Source: Oscillatoria sp. SIO1A7 (GTDB taxonomy: Bacteria > Cyanobacteriota > Cyanobacteriia > Cyanobacteriales > Laspinemataceae). Taken from it: a stretch of 47,542 nt of DNA. The stretch lies in NCBI GenBank assembly GCA_010672965.1, contig JAAHFN010000056.1, positions 1 to 47,542 of the forward strand, read 5' to 3'. How positions within the stretch are numbered: the stretch's first letter is position 1; each line of letters starts with the position of its first letter. Position numbers and translations under genes: made by a program. Under the pieces are notes generated by a model. It was not told the origin of the DNA and made no database searches. It was given only the letters and a program-made list of their open reading frames with translations. Below are positions 1-7,720 of the stretch, one piece after another.

Positions 1-192
1 TTTCAAGGGTATGTTTTTTATAATCTCCTAAATGAGCGCCATCGGTGGGGTGCATGGGTTACTGGGGCGAAGCATTCCAATACAATAATTTTCGTTTAAT
101 AGCAGAAGCTGTCTCGGGAATGCTGTCGCCCCTACAACCTCAATCGAGAATACCTCTCAAAAATGCCAAATCTAAAAAACATACCCTTGAAA
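1..192. repeat. MITE-like element with 20-bp terminal inverted repeats
   Basis: The first 20 bases (beginning TTTCAAGGGTATG) are the exact reverse complement of positions 173-192, giving a short element that starts at or just before the window edge. A second, disrupted copy begins at 19177 and shares the internal stretch around GCGAAGCATTCCAATAC and CTGTCTCGGGAATGCTGTCG. No transposase is encoded, so it would be non-autonomous. Open frames crossing it look like nothing known. Confidence 0.7.
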
Positions 193-272
193 GCGAGGGT
201 AATTGGGGACAAAGAGGACTTTTCCCTACCGCCACACCCCACACCCTAAACCCTACACCCTACACTCTACTA

Positions 273-388
273 GCAAGGCGACGGTTAAAATTGTGGGTTC
301 GATCCGCGACAGCGCACCTATCCCCCCAACCCCCCCTAAAAAAGGGGGCTATTGAGGTAGTTGGCCACAATTTTAACCGTCGCCTTGC
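273..388. repeat. Short element bounded by a perfect 24-bp inverted repeat
   Basis: Positions 273-296 (starting GCAAGGCGACGG) are exactly reverse-complementary to 365-388, enclosing about 68 bp that themselves contain a C-rich/G-rich hairpin. It lies in gene-free DNA. It could be a MITE or a large palindrome; no target duplication was identified. Confidence 0.6.
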
Positions 389-658
389 CACTACACCCCA
401 CACCTAGGGTGTAGGGTGTAGGGTGTAGGGTGTAGGGAAACTTCATCCTATTTTCGCGATCGCTTTCGGGAGCCGGAAAGTCTTACATTTAGGTGCTTTC
501 AGGTTTCAAGCGGCAACGATCCCCGGATGTCACCAATTGGCGTGAAAAGTTTCAGAGTCAACACCCTACCCCACACCCCACACCCTAGACTCCACACCCT
601 AAACCCTACACCCTACACCCTACCGCCACACCCCACACCCTTCCCCTTGCCCCATTCC
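389..658. repeat. Intergenic low-complexity DNA (CACCCTA / GTAGGGT heptamers)
   Basis: Two blocks of heptamer-like repeats (GTAGGGTGTAGGG at about 406-437 and CACCCTACACCCTA at about 560-650) flank a stretch around 528-560 with CACCAATTGG-CGTGAAAA. Related versions of that stretch occur near 25119-25139 and 40100-40120. No gene is seen. Confidence 0.5.
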
Positions 659-1165
659 CTATTCCGAAGAATATTTTTCTAGCATTTCTGGCTGGAGCTG
701 ACGCAGGATGCGAGTAGCATTATTCAGCATATTTTGAGAACCTTTGACCGCAACTAGATACTTGCCTTCGTTCAAGCTATTGAGGTATTGCAAGGTATTG
801 TCGCTGCCAAAGGCAAGGCCAACGCCACCGCCAACAAAAAAACTACCCATTGCACCAGAAATAGCACCAAGCAAACCACCGATAATATGGTTGCCAATTT
901 CTCCAGCCCAAGCAAAAGTATCTAAACCTGTAATGAAACTAAAGGTAAAGCCGCCGCCAAAACCAAATGGTATCAGCCAAGCGGCCATTAATAGGGCTTG
1001 TTTGCGAGCTTGTGCTTTTGGGTCTCTTAAGCCAAATTCATCGGCTGTTTTATATCCTCGACCGAGGATGGCTATTTGCTCTACTGCCAAGCCTTCTTTT
1101 TCTAAAGCTACATAAGCTTCTTCCGCTTGAATGCGGTCTGCAAGTACGGCTACCAGATAATCCAT
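659..1165 (-). CDS. Conserved hypothetical protein with glycine-rich hydrophobic core (general-stress-protein-like)
   Basis: Protein of 168 residues. The first ~40 residues (YLVAVLADRIQAEEAYVALE followed by LAVEQIAILGRGY) resemble the small alpha/beta module of YflT/general stress protein 17M-like proteins. Residues ~60-125 are hydrophobic and glycine-rich (FGFGGGFTF, GGLLGAISGAMGSFFVGGGVG), like a glycine-zipper membrane segment, and the tail (KYLVAVKGSQNMLNNATRIL) again resembles the N-terminal module. A membrane-associated stress role is therefore plausible but not established. The ATG at 1165 lacks a clear Shine-Dalgarno sequence. The gene stands alone between repeat-rich spacers. Confidence 0.75.
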   Translation of the reverse strand: MDYLVAVLADRIQAEEAYVALEKEGLAVEQIAILGRGYKTADEFGLRDPKAQARKQALLMAAWLIPFGFGGGFTFSFITGLDTFAWAGEIGNHIIGGLLGAISGAMGSFFVGGGVGLAFGSDNTLQYLNSLNEGKYLVAVKGSQNMLNNATRILRQLQPEMLEKYSSE

Positions 1166-1276
1166 AAGCTATCAATTTACTTATATTGCTTCAGTTTGTA
1201 GCAATTTTATTATCATTCACTATATAGCACTACGCTAGTCAGATACTACTTTTGACTTTTGAATGCATGACTTTTA

Positions 1277-1404
1277 ATATCAAATCCGCTTAATTACACA
1301 TAAATCCCGTAGGGGTTCCCCGGGAGCGCCCCGGCCGCCCCGGGAGCGTCTGGGGCGCTCCCGGGAACCCCTACAAACTGTGACTGTTTAACCGGATTTG
1401 ATAT
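1277..1404. repeat. Element with ATATCAAATCCG inverted ends
   Basis: ATATCAAATCCG at 1277 is matched by CGGATTTGATAT ending at 1404. The interior is a GC-rich palindrome of GGGGTTCC/GGAACCCC type. Partial relatives of the left end with TTAAT-CCATAAATCC occur near 19127 and 19903, and weaker ones near 33508 and 44597. It is a dispersed non-coding repeat family; function unknown. Confidence 0.55.
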
Positions 1405-1439
1405 AACTTGCGCGTAGCGCTATATATAGCTTTTCTCAA

Positions 1440-1530
1440 CAGGACTTACGCATTACCGCCATATCTGGTAGGGGCGATTTCACCATTTGCCCTACATTTA
1501 AGTTCTATCGGCCAATTTGCGTAAGTCCTG
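1440..1530. mobile_element. AGGACTTACGC-family MITE, copy 1
   Basis: It begins CAGGACTTACGC and ends GCGTAAGTCCTG, 91 bp, with the direct repeat CTCAA at 1435-1439 and 1531-1535. It is non-coding. Other copies lie at 1663, 5357, 19335, 20067, 20452, 27206 and 41921. Confidence 0.75.
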
Positions 1531-1662
1531 CTCAAGTAAGTGTGATGAACAATCGCCTTGGAGGGCGTAGGGGCGACAGCATCCCCAAGACAATCTCGGC
1601 GACCCGAACGACAACCTCCGTAGTGGGATGCGCGGGCCCCAGATAACCTCACATTAATTTGA

Positions 1663-1752
1663 CAGGACTTACGCAAAATATCCATATTTGATATTTGTCG
1701 GGGCGATCGCGGGGGGATTGCCCCTACCCGTAGCGTAGATGCGTAAGTCCTA
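1663..1752. mobile_element. AGGACTTACGC-family MITE, copy 2
   Basis: 90-bp copy beginning CAGGACTTACGC and ending GCGTAAGTCCTA, flanked by TTTGA at 1658-1662 and 1753-1757. It sits in the mirror-image position of copy 1 within the same host element. Confidence 0.75.
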
Positions 1753-1768
1753 TTTGAGAAATGCTATA

Positions 1769-2121
1769 CTGCGTTTCAATCATTTGTAAACAAGTTGTAG
1801 GGGCAGCCCCCCGTGGCTGCCCCTACGGAAGTTGCATAATTCCTTTGTCGATTATGTAAGAAACCCTATGCCCGCCTGAGTTACCGGGTTTCTGGCTCCA
1901 GTTCGTATCGCAACCTATCTGTAGGGTAGCAGCTTACATCCAGGAGCTATGGATAAGCTATGTGGCCCTCGGGTTGGCCAAGCATCCCGAGGGCGAAATT
2001 ATGTCAAATCCGGTCGATCGCCTAAAAAAATTCAAGCCTTTTCGTCTTCTATAGCGACCTTTCTTTGTCCTTAGAAGCTTTTCTTTTTATTCAGGTCGAG
2101 ACAGGATGCTTAGCTCAAAAA
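1769..2121. other. Intergenic stretch, no gene seen
   Basis: It contains a hairpin made of GGGGCAGCCCCC and GTGGCTGCCCC (about 1800-1826), a motif family that recurs in the window as GGGGCAATCCCCCCGTGG. The rest shows no convincing coding sequence or RNA. Confidence 0.4.
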
Positions 2122-2544
2122 TTAGAAACGCAAGTTAATATCGGTTGTAGCTGTCGAAATATAGTTTCCCGTACCATCCGGAGTCTTGGGAGTGCCATTT
2201 CTTCTTGGCTCGTTCGGTTGCTGGTCTGTAGAATTCGCATTTTCGGCTAAGAAAGAGCGGGCAAATAGCAAAGAAATGCTTTCGGAAATAGGCTTGGCCT
2301 GGAATAGAGTCGAGCCTATAGTCGCGATCGCTAGTACCAATGCGATCGCCAAAGAGTCTCCTAAGAGCGATCGCCCCTGGGGTATTTCAGTTTTGTCACT
2401 ATATAATAGTCTATTTTTTCTAAGGCCGCCGTCCCTGGCGGTTTCTCTACCTCGTTGCGAACCTATTGAAGGAACGATATTGCTGAATTCAGATGCACCC
2501 GATCGCTGCTGTGTTTTTACCCGGTTTTTCATCGTAAATCTCAT
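2122..2544 (-). CDS. Small hypothetical protein, one predicted membrane segment
   Basis: Up to 140 residues from the ATG at 2544, or 136 from the second ATG at 2532 (MKNRVKTQQRSG). A basic, Ser/Arg-rich N-terminal half is followed by one hydrophobic segment around residues 62-80 (LGDSLAIALVLAIATIGSTL) and a polar Asn/Thr/Pro-rich tail, the pattern of a single-pass membrane protein. No family is recognised. The opposite strand is also open here, but its translation has no sensible segment pattern, so the minus strand is preferred. It could still be spurious. Confidence 0.45.
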   Translation of the reverse strand: MRFTMKNRVKTQQRSGASEFSNIVPSIGSQRGRETARDGGLRKNRLLYSDKTEIPQGRSLLGDSLAIALVLAIATIGSTLFQAKPISESISLLFARSFLAENANSTDQQPNEPRRNGTPKTPDGTGNYISTATTDINLRF

Positions 2545-2867
2545 CTGTCTGATTGGGAAGCGATATATCTACTTGTCAATCCGCTATCGAAGGGAAAGCG
2601 ATCGCCTTCTCAGGTTTCTCGCCAGAGGCCCCATAATCAATAGCTTCTTCACTCGTAACTCATATGAATAATAGTAGCCGCCAAATCTCGGTTTTTTGTG
2701 AAGCGTTTCTAAAGAAAGGCTTAGCTACAGCAATTTGATTGTGAAGATAGAGTAAAGGCTGGCGATCGCTCCCAATTTTTTCATAAGAATGAGAAAGCTT
2801 GCTGCTAAGGGCCTAAGCAGTATATGACCCTAGCCTGAATTGACCAATTTCTTTTATTCCTGTAGCG

Positions 2868-2906
2868 CCAAAAAGCCCGGTTTCTTCAAGAAACCGGGCT
2901 TTTTGG
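2868..2906. repeat. Perfect 19-bp palindrome (GCCCGGTTTCTT hairpin)
   Basis: Positions 2868-2886 (CCAAAAAGCCCGGTTTCTT) are exactly reverse-complementary to 2888-2906, with a one-base centre. As RNA it would form a strong hairpin ending in a T-run in either direction, so it could act as a bidirectional terminator. It lies about 320 bp from the nearest gene, so a dispersed palindromic repeat is equally likely. Confidence 0.6.
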
Positions 2907-2934
2907 GACTTGCAAGTTAATAATGTACCTTTCA

Positions 2935-3610
2935 AGTTACTATGAACAGGGCAACCACGGGGGGATTGCCCCTACGAATACTAGGTGTGGATAGTTTGCG
3001 TAAGTCCTGGTATTGCAAAAGGCAAAGGTTTACAACTGGTAACTAGCGCGATAGGTGCGCTTCGCGGATCGCGACATGAGACCGTTTGATAAGCTAAAAC
3101 TTAAAAAAAAAATAGTTATTTTCCATTCTTTAGGCTTGCCGCAATTCAAAAGTCAAAAGTCAAAAGTCAAAAGTCAAAATGCAAAATGCAAAATGCTTTT
3201 GCCTCAAGGCTCCGCAAGGAATGCGTGAATTTTTAATTTTGAATTTTTAATTGCGCATAGGGGGCCGTGTGCCCTCCGTCGGGATGTGAGGGCATCCAAA
3301 AGCGAGTCATTGTAGAATCTACAAAAAGCAAGGAGGAGCGGAGGAAGAAGACTTCCCCGCTCTGCTCCTCTGCCTACAAAAAGCAAGGAGGTGCCGCTCG
3401 CCCAGATCCCTCCCTGGTGCAAATAGCCGCATTGGCGCGATCGCTCCGCAACCATTCCTTGCGGAGCTAGCTCGACTGCGTGCGCGATCGCCGCTCAGAG
3501 CGATCGCGATCGCGAACATCCGTCGCCGGGCTCCCTCGCGAGGATCGCTCAATCCGTCGCCGGGCTCCCCGACTTCCAGGGGCTAATTAAGGCCAGTGGT
3601 GAAAACTAGG
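2935..3610. other. Repeat-rich intergenic DNA
   Basis: It holds a solo right end of the AGGACTTACGC family (GCGTAAGTCCTGG near 2998), a run of AAAAGTCAAAAGTC repeats near 3148-3180, and overlapping GCGATCGC/CGATCGCGATCG sites near 3435-3515. Several short frames are open on both strands, but none gives a recognisable or compositionally protein-like product. Confidence 0.4.
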
Positions 3611-3865
3611 GCGAATTTTCTCCCAAAGGAAACCCACCCGCTGCCGCTCATTGAACCAGTCAGCGATGTTTTTGGGCGGGTTTCCCACCTGACGCTGCTC
3701 ATGGAGTAAGCCACTTGAGCGCTAGTCCCCACTAGCCAAAGGCTTACCCCGCCGCAGGCTGGGTTTTTGAGGGAGAAATTTTTTAGAGTGAAAACACCTC
3801 CTTTGCTTGGGTTTTCTTTGTCTGTGTAAAAGGGTCGCGGTTAGCCGTGGCCCCCTTTTTTTGCC
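3610..3865 (+). ncRNA. Candidate structured non-coding RNA with intrinsic terminator (class not identified)
   Basis: Helices seen by eye: a closing stem TTTCTCCC (3617-3624) with GGGAGAAA (3771-3778); GGAAACCC (3628-3635) with GGGTTTCC (3678-3685); and GTAAGCC (3706-3712) with GGCTTAC (3741-3747), which encloses CTAGT/ACTAG. AACCCA at 3631 can alternatively pair with TGGGTT at 3760, so two folds compete. A GC-rich hairpin (about 3831-3855) followed by seven T residues looks like a terminator and sets the strand. No gene follows on this strand, so it is a free-standing RNA rather than a leader. The core of about 175 nt is in the size range of 6S RNA, but I cannot confirm that class. It lacks the RNase P, tmRNA and SRP signature motifs that I would recognise. 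Confidence 0.5.
3831..3862 (+). terminator. Rho-independent terminator of the RNA candidate
   Basis: AGGGTCGCGG-TTAG-CCGTGGCCCCC can fold into a GC-rich stem and is followed directly by TTTTTTT. It lies downstream of the structured segment and upstream of no plus-strand gene. Confidence 0.5.
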
Positions 3866-3966
3866 CCTCTTTGAGGGCATGAAGCTATATTAGCAAAGTT
3901 TTGGTAGAATTTCAACCTTCGAGGCATTTTCTGAAATTTCTGAAATTTCTGCGCTTTCTGCACTTA

Positions 3967-4073
3967 TATAGCAGTAAGCGGTCAGCTATCAGCTCTGAGC
4001 TATCGGCCAAAGCCTTGCCTTTCGTAAGCTGTGGCATTTTGTAACCGTCCTAACCTTACTATGTAATGCTATA
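3967..4073. mobile_element. TATAGCA-family MITE, copy A
   Basis: It begins TATAGCAGTAAGC and ends AATGCTATA, 107 bp. Internal landmarks shared with copies at 30870, 35730, 39684 and 40157 are a GTCAGCTATCAGC-like block near the left end and a TGTCCTAAC / CCGTCCTAAC-like block near the right end. It is non-coding. Confidence 0.65.
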
Positions 4074-4341
4074 TAGGTAGTCAAAGATAACGGCCAAGGT
4101 CGAGCTAGAGAGCATTAGGGGCGATCGCAGTCAAGGAGCGCTAAAAGAGCGCCACCGTGAGGAGCGATCGAGTTTTAGGCGTTGGGGGTAGTTTCTTAGC
4201 GGCCCCCAGCCCATAGATTTGCGGCGGGCCACTTGGCAGTTATTGCACTACTAAGACCCATTCTTTATGAAGGGCGCTCGCTCCGGCGCTGGCCAACGAC
4301 TCCGCGAGCGGAAACTTTGGGTTCCGTGGGAATGATGCAAT

Positions 4342-5283
4342 TTATCCATCAATTTTCCAACGGGAGCGGCGACTGCTGGCTTGGCGACGGTTTCGCTGCA
4401 GGGAAGAAGCAACACCGACAGCAAAAAATGCCAATAAACCAAAAACAGATGTGGGCTCGGGAACTTTGCGGGAACCGAGAGTACCTCCAGCCGCCTCGCT
4501 AGCAGTAACAATCGTTACGGCATAGCCGGGGGAACCGCCCGCATCGTTTATTGACAGGTAACCTGGGATATTTTTGTTGAAGCCAGCATGGGCAGATTGC
4601 TGCCAGTTGCTCAGACCCGCAGTCGTCAGCCCTTCGTTAACTGGAAAATCAGAAGTTTCTGTTGGTATAACTACATTTTCTTCAACGAAATAGGAAACAT
4701 ATCCCTCTAGCTCATTTTTGAGGAAAGAGTTTTCATTTAACCACCAGCGTCCACCATCGGGCAAAGCAACAATCCCCATTCCCGTGCCGCTTCCCGCCCA
4801 GTTAACGGCATTGGCTAAGAAGCCAAAAGGTTGGTTATTACGCGCGTTGATAAAGTAATGTAAGTCAGCATCTTGACCGCTGAGAAAGGTACGGCTGCCG
4901 CGAGCGGCTTCAATGGCAGATTTATTGTTTAAAATTCCGCTAGTGTCGAAGCTAAAGCCCGACGACCAAGCTAACCCCGTGCCAACAACAAAGACGTCGT
5001 AATCTGAAAAAGTGGGAGCTGCTTCTGCGGGATTCCAAAAGGTGAGATTCCAATCCAGGCTGCCATCGCCCCAAGGATCGTAGCTGCTGGCTGCTGCCGC
5101 CAATTCCGATATTTCAGAGTTGTAAGTTGGATTTTGACCGTACCAAAGTACGTCGATGGAAGCAGAATTAGATTCAAAGTTATCGAAAAATGTCGAGTTA
5201 TCGGAGGTCTGTGCTACGCCTCGCTGGACTGGTGCTATCCAAAGTAGGCTAGCAATTAGCGAGGTTGTCAGGAACTTTTTCAT
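4342..5283 (-). CDS. PEP-CTERM domain exported protein, hypothetical
   Basis: Protein of 313 residues. The start is set at the ATG at 5283, because it begins a signal peptide (MKKFLTTSLIASLLWIAP...VAQ) and is preceded by TTGGAGAATTGACG, a good ribosome site. The frame stays open further upstream only through repeats. After cleavage near residue 24 comes a body of unknown fold. The end has the PEP-CTERM sorting signal: VPEPTSVFG, a hydrophobic segment, then a basic tail (RNRRQASSRRSR). Such proteins are exported and processed by exosortase, often to the cell surface or extracellular matrix. Its leader nearly matches that of the neighbouring PEP-CTERM gene ending at 5570, on the same strand. 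Confidence 0.85.
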   Translation of the reverse strand: MKKFLTTSLIASLLWIAPVQRGVAQTSDNSTFFDNFESNSASIDVLWYGQNPTYNSEISELAAAASSYDPWGDGSLDWNLTFWNPAEAAPTFSDYDVFVVGTGLAWSSGFSFDTSGILNNKSAIEAARGSRTFLSGQDADLHYFINARNNQPFGFLANAVNWAGSGTGMGIVALPDGGRWWLNENSFLKNELEGYVSYFVEENVVIPTETSDFPVNEGLTTAGLSNWQQSAHAGFNKNIPGYLSINDAGGSPGYAVTIVTASEAAGGTLGSRKVPEPTSVFGLLAFFAVGVASSLQRNRRQASSRRSRWKIDG

Positions 5284-5356
5284 CGTCAATTCTCCAAGGT
5301 AGCTTTGGATTGTAGGTTTTGGCTCAAAGGCCAAGTTTGAGATTGGGATAACATTA

Positions 5357-5454
5357 TAGGACTTACGCAAATTGTAGAGATGCACCCTAAATCTATTTGT
5401 AGGGGCAATCCCCCCGTGGTTGCCCCGATCTATAGTTTCGTTGCGTAAGTTCTG
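5357..5454. mobile_element. AGGACTTACGC-family MITE between the PEP-CTERM genes
   Basis: It begins TAGGACTTACGC and ends GCGTAAGTTCTG (one mismatch), with a GGGGCAATCCCCCCGTGG-type palindrome inside. No matching flanking duplication is visible, so it is an older or altered copy. It separates the two minus-strand PEP-CTERM genes, together with AATGCCC heptamers at about 5480-5562. Confidence 0.6.
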
Positions 5455-5569
5455 TAAGCTGAAGGCTATGAGTAATACCCAATGTCCAATGCCCAATTTT
5501 ATCCTGAGCCTGTCGTAGGCGTAGCCCGCCCTCCGGGGCGTAGGGGCCCAATGCCCAATGCCCACTTAT

Positions 5570-6934
5570 TTATTTAGCAAGATTTTGCTGCTTGCGTTTC
5601 TGCCGCAGCTTGGTTATAAAAGCACCAAAAGCCAATCCTCCCAATATGGTGGATGGTTCCGGTACGCTTTCCGCCGATGTGCCAATCTTGGCCGTGCTAA
5701 GTTCCACAAAATCAAAAGCCACATAGGGTTCGTTCTTTGCTTTAAATTCAACCTCTAGGTAGCCGTCATAGCCTGTGTCGTTGGCAATGAATACATCGTC
5801 AAACTCTAGCTGTGAAAATGCCGATTGGATTAGGCCGTTTTCTCCCGATTTGTTATCTTGAACCGTTAAAATTCTCGTGGTTGTATGTCCATTGACTCCA
5901 GTTATCTGGATTTTAGCTTTTCCGACATCGTAGTCGCCAAAAAGCAGATTAAAAAAGATCGGGTTGTTGGGGTTTATTTTGTCGCGATCGACGGAAAAAT
6001 CGAATACAAAGTTAGCTTTGTGAGCCGTTGGTATATTTTCCTTCTTTGGCTGGGACGTGGAGAGAGCAACATCTGTCAGCAGCGAGCCAACGCTAGCGAC
6101 GTCGATAAACCCATTGCTAGTCACAGAGTCGTTGCTTAGACTTCGTTCTTCTTCGGAACGATTGTCGAAATTGTCCTTAGAATCTACTGCAACGCGGCCA
6201 TCGCGGTTGAGATCGGGAAGAAGGTCTCCCGAGGCGAGCGAGCCTTGGCCATCCTTGTTGACCGGACCTCCGTTGGCCGCCGTTAGCCCCTCGCCCTTGC
6301 CAAAGCCAAAGCCGTCAAAGTCGCCAATCCGAATGAATGAAACGGACTGTGGTAGGGGCTCGGTAGTAGGTTGGAACTGGGCTCCGCCAGGATCGGCAGC
6401 ATCGGCAGGATTGGCAGGATCTGCAGGAACGGCAGGATCGGTAGCAGCTAGGTTTTGCAGGCTTACGTTGTCGAAAAGAAGATCGCTAACGCCGCCAAAC
6501 CGGCTGGTAAAACCGAGGCTATCCCGGAGAAATTCTCCGACTGTAAAGCTGACTTCTTGGTGAATCTTTAAATCGAAAGCTACTGTCTGCCACTTGCCCG
6601 TGACGATATCAAAGCCATGTTTTCTTTGTAAATACTGCCTTAACAGAGGTGTCACGCCTCCGGGTTTTGCCAAGAGGTCAGCCTTGAAATGGTGTTTGCC
6701 TTTGGGGATAGTAATTCGGCGAGTGTCTGGGGAACCGGAGTTGTTTTTGAAGTCCTTCCAGGAAAAAGCGCGATCGCCCTCTTCTGGATCTTCCACAATT
6801 CCCCGGGTGCCCGACGGACTGGAGTCAAAGTCGTCGAAAAATATCGAATTATCGGAGGTTTGTGCTAAGCCCTGCTCCAGTGGTGCCATCCACAGCAAGC
6901 TAGCAATTAGCGAGGTTTTGAGTAGGTTTTTCAT
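5570..6934 (-). CDS. PEP-CTERM domain exported protein with Ca-binding-like loop
   Basis: Protein of 454 residues. The start is set at the ATG at 6934, with AATTGGAGAATCAAAG upstream and a signal peptide (MKNLLKTSLIASLLWMAP...LAQ). The middle contains a Pro/Ala/Asp linker (DPAVPADPANPADAADPGG) and then DLNRDGRVAVDSKDNFD, which resembles a dockerin/EF-hand calcium loop. A beta-rich region (FNLLFGDYDVGKAKIQITGV) follows. The C-terminus is a canonical PEP-CTERM signal (VPEPSTILGG, hydrophobic stretch, KLRQKRKQQ). It is likely exported and anchored or released by exosortase. The first ~35 residues closely match the next gene downstream, while the rest does not. The specific function is unknown. 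Confidence 0.85.
   Translation of the reverse strand: MKNLLKTSLIASLLWMAPLEQGLAQTSDNSIFFDDFDSSPSGTRGIVEDPEEGDRAFSWKDFKNNSGSPDTRRITIPKGKHHFKADLLAKPGGVTPLLRQYLQRKHGFDIVTGKWQTVAFDLKIHQEVSFTVGEFLRDSLGFTSRFGGVSDLLFDNVSLQNLAATDPAVPADPANPADAADPGGAQFQPTTEPLPQSVSFIRIGDFDGFGFGKGEGLTAANGGPVNKDGQGSLASGDLLPDLNRDGRVAVDSKDNFDNRSEEERSLSNDSVTSNGFIDVASVGSLLTDVALSTSQPKKENIPTAHKANFVFDFSVDRDKINPNNPIFFNLLFGDYDVGKAKIQITGVNGHTTTRILTVQDNKSGENGLIQSAFSQLEFDDVFIANDTGYDGYLEVEFKAKNEPYVAFDFVELSTAKIGTSAESVPEPSTILGGLAFGAFITKLRQKRKQQNLAK

Positions 6935-7720
<786 letters not shown>

Larger units (their letters stand above)
1425..1768. repeat. Composite repeat: TATAGC...GCTATA element carrying two nested 90-bp insertions
   Basis: The outer ends (TATAGCTTTTCTCAA at 1425 and TTGAGAAATGCTATA ending at 1768) match an uninterrupted 129-bp relative at 34531-34659. 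Here two copies of another element interrupt it. One occupies 1440-1530 and is flanked by CTCAA on both sides; the other occupies 1663-1752 and is flanked by TTTGA on both sides. The flanking pentamers are the expected footprint of transposition. Confidence 0.75.

Noticed and set aside
2186-2671. Plus-strand 161-codon frame
   Set aside because: Antisense to the 2122-2544 gene and lacking a protein-like segment pattern; it crosses several HIP1 sites.
3204-3552. Short frames on both strands in HIP1-rich DNA
   Set aside because: No ribosome site, repeat-derived composition, no family resemblance.
3610-3865. Firm assignment of the RNA candidate as 6S RNA
   Set aside because: Size and closing stem would fit, but I could not verify the characteristic central bulge or sequence and alternative folds are equally good.
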